A DNA stretch of 37,549 nt from the NCBI RefSeq assembly GCF_943192995.1, contig NZ_CALPCP010000035.1, forward strand, positions 1 through 37,549. The letters are read 5' to 3'. Shown in pieces: positions 13,901-22,462 of the stretch. A program made the translations under genes and the position numbers. The notes beneath the pieces were generated by a model, which saw only the letters and a program-made list of their open reading frames with translations, did no database searches and was not told the DNA's origin. This DNA is from Flintibacter muris. GTDB taxonomy: Bacteria > Bacillota > Clostridia > Oscillospirales > Oscillospiraceae. Every line of letters begins with the position of its first letter. The stretch's first letter is position 1.

Positions 13901-14881
13901 ATGATTGAAGAAATTATCATCAATATTCAGCATGAACTCTCTGAAAGCTTGAGCGAAAACCAAATGAAACAGCTATTGGCATCGTTGCGCAGACATTTGT
14001 CTGTGTTGAATGCACAGGCCTCCATAGACAGTGAATCACAGATGTCCAATTGGCTGCCGCTTTTTATTTCGGCCAAGCGCGTGGAAGGTTGTTCAGAAAA
14101 ATCTCTGCGCTATTATGAGTCCACGATCCGAAATATGTTGGAGAAGATCAATAAGCCGGAACGCAAAATAACAACGGAGGATCTTCGTTTATACCTCGAC
14201 AATTACCAGCGACGAGGAACGGTCAGCAAGGTGACTCTCGATAATGTGAGACGGATTCTCTCATCCTTTTTCTCCTGGCTTGAAGATGAGGATTACATTA
14301 TAAAAAGTCCCGTGAGGAGAATCCACAAAGTAAAGACTGGGAAGACCGTTAAAGAAACATACTCGGATGAATCCCTGGAGCTGATGCGTGATCACTGTGA
14401 CAATTTGCGCGACCTGGCGATGATCGATCTGCTTTCTTCCACTGGTATTCGTGTCGGCGAATTGGTGAAGTTAAATCGGAGCGATGTGGATTTTGAAAAT
14501 CGGGAATGTATCGTTTTTGGAAAAGGAAATAAGCAGAGAAAGGTCTATTTTGATGCGAGAACTAAAATTCATCTCCAGCGGTATTTGAAAGAACGCCCCG
14601 ATGAGAACGATGCATTATTCGTCTCCCTGTTGAAACCATTCGAGCGTCTGCAAATCAGCGGTGTTGAGATACGTCTGCGAAAAATTGGCCGTGAACTGAG
14701 TTTTCATAAGGTTCACCCTCATAAATTTAGAAGGACCCTGGCCACAATGGCGATTGACAAAGGAATGCCAATCGAGCAGGTTCAGCAGCTCCTTGGGCAT
14801 CAGAGCATCGATACCACACTCCAATACGCAATGGTCAACCAAAATAATGTGAAAGAGTCACATAGGAAATATATCGCTTAA
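13901..14881 (+). CDS. Tyrosine recombinase, probable hsdS module switch
   Basis: This 326-residue integrase starts at ATG 13901 after AGGAGGAAACACC; an upstream in-frame ATG at 13838 has no such site. It has the N-terminal core-binding domain (about 45-140) and a catalytic domain with R184 (S-T-G-I-R-V-G-E), K208 (G-K-G-N-K), H274-x-x-R277 (H-P-H-K-F-R-R), H300 (L-L-G-H) and the nucleophile Y309 (T-L-Q-Y-A). All catalytic residues are present. It lacks the AP2-like N-terminal domain of ICE integrases and resembles the stand-alone XerC/D-type recombinases found beside phase-variable hsdS genes. Its position between an intact hsdS and a promoterless hsdS half supports a role in exchanging specificity modules at the TCTCAATTT sites. 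Confidence 0.88.
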   Translation: MIEEIIINIQHELSESLSENQMKQLLASLRRHLSVLNAQASIDSESQMSNWLPLFISAKRVEGCSEKSLRYYESTIRNMLEKINKPERKITTEDLRLYLDNYQRRGTVSKVTLDNVRRILSSFFSWLEDEDYIIKSPVRRIHKVKTGKTVKETYSDESLELMRDHCDNLRDLAMIDLLSSTGIRVGELVKLNRSDVDFENRECIVFGKGNKQRKVYFDARTKIHLQRYLKERPDENDALFVSLLKPFERLQISGVEIRLRKIGRELSFHKVHPHKFRRTLATMAIDKGMPIEQVQQLLGHQSIDTTLQYAMVNQNNVKESHRKYIA

Positions 14882-14903
14882 TCGTTAGCAAGTTGTTTGC
14901 AAT

Positions 14904-14912
14904 TCTCAATTT
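14904..14912 (+). repeat. Putative hsdS recombination core, copy 3
   Basis: TCTCAATTT at the start of the spare cassette, with the following GAGTTTGGTGATCCAG (F-G-D-P) matching the region after copy 2. It is preceded by GCAAGTTGTTTGC, a small dyad that may be part of a recombinase-binding site. Confidence 0.5.
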
Positions 14913-15433
14913 CTGGGGGAGTTTGGTGATCCAGTAGCCAATCCAATGCACTGGAAAACAACACCTCTACTTGAGATGGGAAAATGCAAAAATGGAATGA
15001 ATTTTTCGACTAAGGATAGCGGTTTTGATATTTCATGTCTGGGTGTAGCGGACTTTCAGAGTAGGCTAACGATCCATGAAGACACCCCTCTCTCCGGCAT
15101 TTCACTTAATGAAATGCCAGGAGAGGATTACCTACTTAAAAACGGTGATATTGTTTTTGTCAGATCAAATGGGAACAAAGAACTTGTTGGGCGCAGTGTT
15201 TTGGTCAAATTCACGGACAGGATTGCTACCTTTAGTGGTTTCTGTATTCGATTTAGGAAAGAAGCTAATTGTCTAAATGAAATTTATCTTTTGCATCTTC
15301 TCAGAATGGATTCTGTGCGAAAGAAGTTAAGAGGTCGGGGAGCGAATGTTCAAAATTTGAGTCAACAGACTTTAGCCAATATTGATGTTCCGCTTCCCCC
15401 GCTCCCGCTTCAAGAACAATTTGCCGCCTTCGT

Positions 15434-15459
15434 CCGCCAGAGCGATAAATCAAAATTTG
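15434..15459 (+). repeat. 26-bp direct repeat in hsdS distal conserved region, copy 2
   Basis: Identical to 13733-13758 and in the same frame (R-Q-S-D-K-S-K-F). It marks the right boundary of the exchangeable C-terminal TRD. Confidence 0.85.
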
Positions 15460-15582
15460 CTGTTCTAAATTGCTTGAAGCGTAATCTGCTCCTCATTCTT
15501 CAAAAAACAGAAGATGTTCATAGCCTTATCAACCAAAGCGCAAAAAAGTATTTCTGTAAAAGCTGTCACAGGGAGAATCATA

Positions 15583-18291
15583 ATGGATAGAGAAAGATAC
15601 CTAATTCTGATCAATGGCCAGGACAAAACGGATTCTGTCAAGGAGTTTCGGCCCTGTGGTGACGCTTGTGATATCATTTATACCAGCTCTCCTCAAGTGT
15701 ACCACTATCAAGGCGGCAAGGTAAAAATTCTGGAGCTGCAACAGCGCATTGATCCTGCTGGTCTGATTGTTACCGTCAAAGGCGTTTGTATGACCCAAGT
15801 AGATATGATTTTAGATTTTGGTCCATACTATCGTCTTGTCTGCAGCGGGAAGAAAACACTTTCTTATCCCAGAGAAGAAGTGGAGATCCAGCACAACTGC
15901 TTGACAGAAGACAGTCAAAAATGTATTTTCGATTATTTTAAGGAGACGGCAGGAGCTGTCAGCTTGGTGGTGGGAAATGAAATTAATATCCTTAGCATGC
16001 AGTATGAACGGATTCAAACTGTCAGTGAAGAAACCGTTTTGGCTTGCTATCTGGAGCTTGGCAGACAGCCTAAAACAGCTCCCCTCCCAGAGACCGTTAT
16101 CTATCCCTTTGGCCTGAATCAAAGCCAGAAAGTCGCGGTAGAAAACGCGCTGTCCTCTCAAATCAGCATTATCCAGGGCCCGCCAGGTACTGGTAAGACG
16201 CAGACGATTCTAAATATTATTGCAAACGCAGTAAGAAACAGAAAAACGGTGGCAGTGGTATCCAACAACAATTCTGCAACCCTCAACGTCGCGGAGAAGT
16301 TGGAGAAAAAGGGGCTTTCTTTTCTCACTGCTTTCCTGGGAAGTATCAGCAATAAGGAATGTTTCCTGGAGGCCCAGACCGGCAGATACCCTGATATGGG
16401 GGAATGGACTTTAGGGCAGAAGGGAAAAACGCTGCTCAATCAGGAAGTGACCGCGCTCTCCAAAGAATTGAACGATATGCTCAACGCAAAGAATCGGATC
16501 GCGGAGATCAAGCAGGAATTTTTACAGCTCAGACCAGAGCAGCACTACTTTGACGAATACTATCAGACTTATGCACAGGCACCGCAGGAGAATCTAAAGA
16601 GGCTTTCTTCGCAACAGATTCTGAATCTCTGGCTGGAATACGAACAGCACGCTGAACGTGAAAGCAGGTTGGGCCTGCTGAAAAAAATCTCTATCATGTT
16701 TCGGTTCAATCTCAGCGCCTTGAAGATCTTCCTCCAGTCTCCAGAATTGGTGATTCCTTATCTTCAACGACAATTTTATGTCGTGCGGCAGCGGGAGCTG
16801 ACAGAAGAACGAATCCAACTGGAACAGAGACTTACAAATTATTCTTTTTCTGAGAAAATGGAGGAATTGACAGAGAAGTCCCTTCGCTTATTCCGAGCGG
16901 AGCTGAGCAATACCTATCAATGGAAAGAGGAACGCCGAACCTTTGAGATGCGGGATTTTCGGGGGCGGTCAAATGAGTTTAACCGAGAATATCCGGTCGT
17001 TCTAAGCACTACATATTCCATCAAAGGCACATTGAATATTGACCACATCTATGACTATTTGATTGTAGACGAAGCATCTCAGGTGGATCTGGCCACTGGC
17101 GTATTAGCGTTTGCTTGTGCCCGAAATATTGTGATTGTCGGCGATCTCCAGCAGCTTCCTAATGTTCTGAACGACAGAGATATTCAGACCAGTGAGGCGA
17201 TATGGAACCGGTACTCTCTTCCGGAAGTCTATCATTTTTCCGCACATAGTCTGCTATCATCTGCTTTGGCGGCATGGCCGAAGGCACCCACGGTGCTGCT
17301 GCGGGAGCATTATCGCTGTCACCCCAAGATCATTAATTTCTGCAATCAGAAATTCTATGGCGGAAAGCTGATCGTTATGACGGCTGACCACGACGAGCCG
17401 GATGTACTGACGATGTATCGGACAGCGCCGGGAAACCACGCCCGTGGCCGCCTGAATCAGCGGGAGATTGATGTGATTCAAAAAGAAGTTCTTCCACACC
17501 TGCAAGAAAAAGGATACCGAAGCATTGGTGTCATTACACCTTATAGGGATCAGGTAGCTGCGCTTCAAAGCCAGTTGGGAGGCGGCATTGAAGCGGTTAC
17601 CGTCCACAAATTTCAGGGGCGGGAGAAAGACGCGATTGTTTTGACTTCGGTGGATAATGTGATTACAGAATTTGTAGATGATCCCCGTATGCTGAATGTA
17701 GCGGTGTCTCGGGCGGTCAAATCTCTGACAGTCGTTACCTCCCAAGATCCACGAAATGACCAGACAAACTATGGGGACTTGGCCCGCTATATCGAGTACA
17801 ACAACTGTGCGGTTGTAGAAAGCGCCGTTTATTCCATTTTTGACCTTCTTTATCAAGGTTACGCTCAGCAGCGATGTGTTTTTCTGCAAAAGCACAGGCG
17901 AATCTCTGAGTATGATTCAGAAAATCTGCTCTATGCTGTAATTGAACGCGTTCTTATGGAACCGGAATTTTCTGCTGTGTCCAGTGCTGTCCATGTGTCG
18001 CTGGTCAATCTTGTAAAAGATTATTCTCTGCTGAATCATGAGGAAACCGCTTATGCCCGAAACCCGTTGACCCATGTAGATTTTCTTCTGTTCCGGAAAA
18101 TGGACAAGTCACCGCTGCTGGCGATTGAGGTGGATGGAACAGCCTTTCACGCTGCCAGCAGCGTCCAGGCGATGCGGGATGAAAAGAAAAATCATATTTT
18201 ATCGCAATACGGGATTCCTCTGCTGCGTCTCAAAACAGATGGCAGTGATGAGAAAAAGCAAATCGAACAGGCGCTGAGAACGGCGTTGTAG
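15583..18291 (+). CDS. SF1 helicase with C-terminal DUF2726-like nuclease domain
   Basis: A 902-residue protein from ATG 15583, after AGGGAG and overlapping the hsdS cassette by eight bases. The N-terminal 170 residues show no domain that I recognise. An Upf1/Dna2-type (AAA_11/AAA_12) helicase follows: Walker A G-P-P-G-T-G-K-T at 199-206, a coiled insertion (about 280-460), D-E-A-S-Q at 496-500, then H-Y-R-C-H-P and the V-S-R-A motif. The end resembles DUF2726, a PD-(D/E)XK-related domain, with D833, E849-V-D851 and G-T-A-F-H; the last acidic position replaces the usual Lys, as is common in that group. It could unwind and cut or process DNA. It is in the same run as the restriction genes, 25 bases before the DUF262 gene, which suggests a shared anti-phage role. 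Confidence 0.85.
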   Translation: MDRERYLILINGQDKTDSVKEFRPCGDACDIIYTSSPQVYHYQGGKVKILELQQRIDPAGLIVTVKGVCMTQVDMILDFGPYYRLVCSGKKTLSYPREEVEIQHNCLTEDSQKCIFDYFKETAGAVSLVVGNEINILSMQYERIQTVSEETVLACYLELGRQPKTAPLPETVIYPFGLNQSQKVAVENALSSQISIIQGPPGTGKTQTILNIIANAVRNRKTVAVVSNNNSATLNVAEKLEKKGLSFLTAFLGSISNKECFLEAQTGRYPDMGEWTLGQKGKTLLNQEVTALSKELNDMLNAKNRIAEIKQEFLQLRPEQHYFDEYYQTYAQAPQENLKRLSSQQILNLWLEYEQHAERESRLGLLKKISIMFRFNLSALKIFLQSPELVIPYLQRQFYVVRQRELTEERIQLEQRLTNYSFSEKMEELTEKSLRLFRAELSNTYQWKEERRTFEMRDFRGRSNEFNREYPVVLSTTYSIKGTLNIDHIYDYLIVDEASQVDLATGVLAFACARNIVIVGDLQQLPNVLNDRDIQTSEAIWNRYSLPEVYHFSAHSLLSSALAAWPKAPTVLLREHYRCHPKIINFCNQKFYGGKLIVMTADHDEPDVLTMYRTAPGNHARGRLNQREIDVIQKEVLPHLQEKGYRSIGVITPYRDQVAALQSQLGGGIEAVTVHKFQGREKDAIVLTSVDNVITEFVDDPRMLNVAVSRAVKSLTVVTSQDPRNDQTNYGDLARYIEYNNCAVVESAVYSIFDLLYQGYAQQRCVFLQKHRRISEYDSENLLYAVIERVLMEPEFSAVSSAVHVSLVNLVKDYSLLNHEETAYARNPLTHVDFLLFRKMDKSPLLAIEVDGTAFHAASSVQAMRDEKKNHILSQYGIPLLRLKTDGSDEKKQIEQALRTAL

Positions 18292-18316
18292 AAACTTATC
18301 GGAGGAGAGTTGTACT

Positions 18317-20125
18317 ATGGCAAGATATGATGTTAACAATATTGCGGTCAGTTCTCTGCTTTCCAGCATCAAAGACGGGAGTATCGCAATCCCTGAAATT
18401 CAGCGTCCCTTTGTTTGGGACAGCACCAAGGTGCGTGATCTGATCGATTCCCTGTATCAAAACTATCCGGTTGGCTACATCATCGTTTGGCAGAACCCGG
18501 ATGTAAAACTGAAGGATGGAACCATATCCTCCGGCAAAAAAGTCTTGATTGATGGGCAGCAGCGCATCACCGCTTTGGCTGCTGCGATTGTTGGACAAGA
18601 GGTCGTGGGTGCTGATTACAGAAAATTCCCTATAAAAATTGCATTTAATCCCCAGGAAGAGCGTTTCGATGTGGTGAACCCGGCGATTCTCAAGGACGCT
18701 AAATATATTCCTGATATTGCTGCAATTTTCGATCCTGGTTTTAATTCATTTGGCTTTGTCATCGACTATTGCCAGAAAAACGGAATCACTGACAACGAGG
18801 GAATGTCTAAGATCTCCGATATTATCACACGCTTGAAAAGTATTGAAAATAACAATCTCGGAGTCATTAATCTCTCTCATGAGTTGGATATTGAACAGGT
18901 CACAGACATTTTTATCCGAATCAACTCCAAGGGTGTTGTTCTCTCCCAGGCTGACTTTGCCATGAGCAAGATTTCCAGCAATGAAGAATTCGGCGGAAAT
19001 ACCATCAGAAAGATGATCGATTACTTCTGCCACTTTTTACAGGTCCCGGCGGATTACAGCGAGATCAGATCCAATGATACCACTTTTGCTCAGACACCGG
19101 AGTTCCACAAAATTGAGTGGATCGTCAATGAGAATGAGGATATTTATGAACCGGATTACAGTGATGTTCTCCGTGTTGCGTTCACCTATAAGTTCAGCCG
19201 CGGACGGCTTTCCGACCTGGTCAGCCTGTTGTCCGGTCGTGACTTTGAAGCCAGGGATTTCAAAGCTGAGATTGCGGAAAGAGCATTTTACGATTTGCAT
19301 GACGCGGTTCTGGATGTGGTCAATCAGACCCATTTCCAGAGGTACGTCATGATTTTGAAATCTGTCGGTGTGGAGCGGGCCTCTCAGGTGCGCTCCCAGA
19401 ATGTGCTGAATTTTGGCTATATCCTGTATCTCACCTTGAAAGCACGGGAAATCGACTCCAGCATGATTGAGCGAATTGTTCGCCGCTGGATCGTCCTGAC
19501 GATCCTGACCGGCCGCTACTCGGGTTCACCTGAATCCGCTTTCGACTATGACGTGAAGCGGTTCAATACTTATGAAAATCCTCTCGAATATTTGGAACAG
19601 GTAGAGGCCGGCGAGCTCTCCGACGCGTTCTGGAACAATGTGCTGGTGGATCGGCTGAATACCTCAGTGGCCAGTAGCCCCTATTTCAACGTGTTCCTGA
19701 TGGCCCAGGTTAAGAATCACGACAAAGGTTTCCTGGGTGAACACATAGAAGTGAAAGCGATGCTGGAGGAACGTGGAGATATCCACCATCTCTTCCCTAA
19801 GAAGTACTTAATTCGGAATGGGATTACCAGCAAAGGACAGTACAACCAGATCGCCAACTATGTCTATTTGCAGTCGGAAATCAATATTAAAATCAGTGCG
19901 GACGCACCAAAGGATTATATGGCGGTTGTTCTTCACCAGTGTGAGACTGGGAAACCGGTCTATGGTGGAATCACTGATTTGGATCAGCTGAGGCAAAATC
20001 TGGAGGAGAACTGTATTCCAGAGGACTTTGCTCAGATGGGAATTGAGGACTATCCTCGTTTTCTGGAGCAAAGGCGTGTGCTAATGGCACAGAAAATCCG
20101 GAAATTTTATGAGGCACTGAAATAA
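18317..20125 (+). CDS. DUF262/DUF1524 protein, GmrSD-like restriction enzyme
   Basis: This 602-residue protein has the DUF262 (GmrS-N) ParB-like N-domain, with I-P-E-I-Q-R-P-F-V-W-D at 25-35, Y-P-V-G-Y-I-I-V-W at 50-58, I-D-G-Q-Q-R at 78-83 and later F-I-R-I-N-S-K-G. The C-terminal part carries a DUF1524-like His-Me finger: D-I-H-H-L-F-P-K-K-Y-L near 487-497 and an N-Y-V-Y-L segment near 512. Family members such as GmrSD and SspE hydrolyse nucleotides and cut modified DNA, glucosylated 5hmC in the case of GmrSD. Being a single-chain protein next to a type I system, it could attack phage DNA whose modifications block HsdR. The ATG follows GGAGGAGAG. It is the last gene of the 15-kb plus-strand run. 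Confidence 0.87.
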   Translation: MARYDVNNIAVSSLLSSIKDGSIAIPEIQRPFVWDSTKVRDLIDSLYQNYPVGYIIVWQNPDVKLKDGTISSGKKVLIDGQQRITALAAAIVGQEVVGADYRKFPIKIAFNPQEERFDVVNPAILKDAKYIPDIAAIFDPGFNSFGFVIDYCQKNGITDNEGMSKISDIITRLKSIENNNLGVINLSHELDIEQVTDIFIRINSKGVVLSQADFAMSKISSNEEFGGNTIRKMIDYFCHFLQVPADYSEIRSNDTTFAQTPEFHKIEWIVNENEDIYEPDYSDVLRVAFTYKFSRGRLSDLVSLLSGRDFEARDFKAEIAERAFYDLHDAVLDVVNQTHFQRYVMILKSVGVERASQVRSQNVLNFGYILYLTLKAREIDSSMIERIVRRWIVLTILTGRYSGSPESAFDYDVKRFNTYENPLEYLEQVEAGELSDAFWNNVLVDRLNTSVASSPYFNVFLMAQVKNHDKGFLGEHIEVKAMLEERGDIHHLFPKKYLIRNGITSKGQYNQIANYVYLQSEINIKISADAPKDYMAVVLHQCETGKPVYGGITDLDQLRQNLEENCIPEDFAQMGIEDYPRFLEQRRVLMAQKIRKFYEALK

Positions 20126-20264
20126 AAAACTTGGCTAAAATGCTTCGTTTTGACATGCTAATTTCTCTATTTCTATTTTTCTTTTCTATCGACTTTTGCT
20201 CCTTCATTCGGTATTGTGTTGGTTGCCAAGAGCACCAAAAATACTGAATACAGGAGGAAAAAGT

Positions 20265-21041
20265 ATGGCCAGTATGAAAAAATGCATCGCCGCGTTGGCA
20301 GCAACTACCCTTGCAGTTACCCTCACCCTTCCTGCCGCAACAGCAGAAGCACCAGCCAAGTCCATCCGGATAAGTAGTTACAAGGGCAGCACCCTGGAGG
20401 TGGGAGAGCGAAGCGGCCTCATCATCGGGCCCAGTGGAACAGACTACACTGTTACCTCCAGCGACCCGGACACAGTAGCGGTAGAGCAGGTACTGACCTT
20501 CTGGGCAGCTGTTGCCAAAGCGGAAGGGAGTGCGGAGATCACCGCCTCCAACAGCGCGGGAGAGTCCGGAACCGTAACGCTGACGGTCGGCCCCGCTACT
20601 CCTGACACACCGGAAGCCCCCGCCGACGGGAACAGCGTCAGCCTAACGGACAACCTTGAGATACGCCAGGAGATGATCCGCCTGATTAACCAGACCCGCA
20701 AGGCCAATGGGGTATCGGAGCTGCCCATAAACGAAGCCCTGATGAATTCCGCCCAGGCTTGCTCCAACCGGCGCTACACCTGGCATCACGCTCCGGAAGA
20801 AAGCAAGGCCGCTGCAGACGCCGGTTACCCCTATGGCTTCGGTGATAACCTCACTGTGTTCACCGGCACAGCCGATGCCGCCCAACACGCCGTCGACAAC
20901 TGGATCAACTCCCCTGGACACTTCGAGACCATGATCGACCCAAGATGCGACTGCATCGGAGTGGGGGTGACCCAGTACAACGGCATCACCTACTGCTACC
21001 TGTTCCTTGGAATCCCCAACAGCATCAACTTCTACGCATAG
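20265..21041 (+). CDS. Secreted CAP-domain protein
   Basis: The 258-residue protein starts at ATG 20265 after CAGGAGGAAAAA. Residues 1-27 form a Sec signal peptide (M-K-K-C then an Ala/Leu/Thr-rich core ending A-T-A). Residues 30-115 look like an Ig-like (BIG2-type) domain with repeated short strands, then a Pro-rich linker. Residues 125-258 are a CAP/SCP domain: L-I-N-Q-T-R-K-A-N-G-V, the H-H near W-H-H-A, G-D-N-L and W-I-N-S-P-G-H-F, which provide the His/Glu cavity of the family. Such proteins occur in spore coats and cell envelopes of clostridia; the function here is not known. It is preceded by 139 bases with a possible TTGACA, so it is probably transcribed independently of the defence genes. 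Confidence 0.88.
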   Translation: MASMKKCIAALAATTLAVTLTLPAATAEAPAKSIRISSYKGSTLEVGERSGLIIGPSGTDYTVTSSDPDTVAVEQVLTFWAAVAKAEGSAEITASNSAGESGTVTLTVGPATPDTPEAPADGNSVSLTDNLEIRQEMIRLINQTRKANGVSELPINEALMNSAQACSNRRYTWHHAPEESKAAADAGYPYGFGDNLTVFTGTADAAQHAVDNWINSPGHFETMIDPRCDCIGVGVTQYNGITYCYLFLGIPNSINFYA

Positions 21042-21060
21042 CAACCGCCCAACGAAACTC

Positions 21061-21090
21061 AAGAGCAGACCGCATCTGCAGTCTACTCTT
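21061..21090. terminator. Bidirectional terminator between convergent genes
   Basis: AAGAGCAGAC and GTCTACTCTT pair over ten positions with one mismatch around a ten-base loop. It lies 20 bases after the CAP gene and 48 bases past the end of the minus-strand gene at 21138, so it can serve both. The T-tract is weak on both sides. Confidence 0.6.
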
Positions 21091-21137
21091 GGCTTTCAGA
21101 TTCTGCTCCTCAATATCCAAAGAAAAAAGTCAAGCCG

Positions 21138-21800
21138 CTACGAAAAGCACACAGCAATGCCCTTATGGTCAGACAGCAGCTTATCCTGATTCCATTCTGC
21201 GATCTGAATGCCGCTGTTGGAGATAAAGCGTTTCGAGACAGCGATGTGGTCGATGCACTTTGCCTCATTTTTTGTAAGCAGGTCGATGTCGTAATCGGAA
21301 AAGGTGCGGAGCAAAGTCTCTCTGCTCTGCTTCGTAAAATAGTAACCGTCGGAAAAGCTACAGTTGAAGTCGCCACAAATACACACAGGCGTCCCGCCGG
21401 CGGACAGCCGCTTGATATCATCGAGCTGTTGGGTCAGGGACTGCTGAAACGAGGGGTGTCTGTTTCCATAAATGCCGATGATGGTTCCGTAGACCAACAG
21501 ACGGCCTTTAGGGGTCTCCAACTCAACACACAGTGTGGTATACTCGTCGCAGGTCTTATGCTGTCGGATACAAGGGTAATTTGTGTAGATGGATACTCTG
21601 TTCTCGGTGGGGTTATAGAATACAGGCTGAAGATCTGTCAGTGGCGGCGTGTGGAAGCTGTACGGATAATCCAGGCTCACACGATGGTCTGTCTCGGTAA
21701 GCACGAGGATATCCGCCTGAGTCTGCTCACAGGCAAGCAGAATCTGCTCCAGGAATTTTTTGTGCCTCAGCCGTTCGATGTTCCAAGTGGCAATCCTCAA
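21138..21800 (-). CDS. Endonuclease/exonuclease/phosphatase family protein
   Basis: The catalytic fold is complete from residue 1 of a 220-residue protein starting at TTG 21800: R-I-A-T-W-N-I-E (catalytic Asn7, Glu9), L-T-E-T-D-H at 34-39, Y-G-T-I-I-G-I-Y-G near 104-112, C-G-D-F-N at 142-146, I-D-H-I-A at 183-187 and L-S-D-H at 209-212. This DNase I-like family uses Mg2+ to cut phosphodiesters in DNA, RNA or lipids. A longer frame reaches ATG 22031 but its extra 77 residues look non-coding. TTG 21800 has GGAG upstream, and an ATG two codons before it is out of frame, so a recent frameshift near the start is possible. Confidence 0.75.
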   Translation of the reverse strand: MRIATWNIERLRHKKFLEQILLACEQTQADILVLTETDHRVSLDYPYSFHTPPLTDLQPVFYNPTENRVSIYTNYPCIRQHKTCDEYTTLCVELETPKGRLLVYGTIIGIYGNRHPSFQQSLTQQLDDIKRLSAGGTPVCICGDFNCSFSDGYYFTKQSRETLLRTFSDYDIDLLTKNEAKCIDHIAVSKRFISNSGIQIAEWNQDKLLSDHKGIAVCFS

Positions 21801-22252
21801 GTCGCATCTCCGCCCGTGTCCAGTTGAACGATACGGTTCGTCTGTCAATATTTTATTCGATTTCAAATGGAGAATCAAGGTCGCCCATATCGTCGGACGC
21901 AAGGAGCACACCCCAACAGCCATGGAAAATTTTATAGTATTCCCAATTCCAAAAATTTTTATACGCACCCTCTTGACAAAAGCTGCCTGATCGAGTATCC
22001 TATGCACAGAACGTATATTCGAGTACAACAACTGAATAAACTGCCTCGCTCTACTTCCGACTTACATATCCGAGGCTGTGCAAGATCTCGCGGTACAATA
22101 TTCTGTACCGCTGGTTGTTTTGCCAGCAGGGATGTGTAGGTTTTTTATTTTCTCTGGTATGGCAAGAACAGTGTGGACGGCTATCACACTCTGTCCTGTG
22201 CTCCAATGCAGAGAGAAAAATCATCACAACTAATAAGGAGAGCAAGTACAGT
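21801..22252. other. Intergenic region between the nuclease gene and the excisionase gene
   Basis: No supported gene. It contains the inverted repeat at 22090-22111 and AT-rich promoter-like sequence. It is the likely place for one end of the small integrative element that starts with the excisionase gene, but no attachment repeat can be identified without the other end. Confidence 0.4.
22090..22111. repeat. Perfect inverted repeat upstream of the excisionase operon
   Basis: GCGGTACA and TGTACCGC are exact reverse complements around ATATTC. The position, about 140 bases before the excisionase gene, suits an operator or a recombinase-binding site. GCGGTACA also occurs once within the RHH gene, which is probably chance. 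Confidence 0.4.
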
Positions 22253-22462
22253 ATGAAAGAATCCATCTACAAGACCTACGATGAGCTGCCGCTGTTCCTG
22301 AACACGGAGACAGTGGCGAAGGTGCTGGGCGTCTCACCGTCCAGCGGGTACGAGCTGATGCACGAGCAGGGGTTCCCCTCTCTGCGCATCGGCAGCCGCA
22401 TCGTGATTCCCAAGGAGGCGTTCATCCGTTGGGTGGAGGAGCACACGGGAGGTACAGCGTGA
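22253..22462 (+). CDS. Excisionase-type helix-turn-helix protein
   Basis: A 69-residue protein from ATG 22253 with AAGGAG upstream. It has a winged-helix MerR-like excisionase fold: L-F-L-N-T-E-T-V-A-K-V-L-G-V-S at 14-28, then S-L-R-I-G-S-R-I-V-I-P-K-E-A-F-I-R-W at 44-61, the usual 'wing' of this family. Such proteins bind attachment sites and direct the integrase to excision, or regulate the element. It overlaps the next gene by four bases (GTGA). Confidence 0.85.
   Translation: MKESIYKTYDELPLFLNTETVAKVLGVSPSSGYELMHEQGFPSLRIGSRIVIPKEAFIRWVEEHTGGTA

Larger units (their letters stand above)
14904..15590 (+). pseudogene. Spare C-terminal hsdS cassette lacking a start
   Basis: The reading frame is open from 14889, directly after an in-frame TAG. 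It begins with S-Q-F-L-G-E-F-G-D-P, equivalent to residues 174-184 of the intact HsdS. It then encodes a different TRD2 (M-H-W-K-T-T-P-L-L through P-L-P-P-L-P-L-Q-E-Q-F) and the shared R-Q-S-D-K-S-K-F block, after which the tail diverges. It has no ribosome binding site at its 5' end and no TRD1, so it is a silent module and not a working gene; the first ATG (14946) is internal. Joining it at TCTCAATTT to either N-terminal half would keep the frame. Its last bases overlap the start of the helicase gene. Confidence 0.8.

Noticed and set aside
12601..15459. CRISPR-like or tandem repeat array in the hsdS region
   Set aside because: The repeats are few, widely spaced and coding; they are conserved regions of hsdS modules and not an array with spacers.
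14946..15590. Independent small hsdS gene starting at the first ATG
   Set aside because: The frame is open upstream through the conserved S-Q-F and F-G-D-P codons, and no ribosome binding site precedes the ATG; it is a silent cassette.
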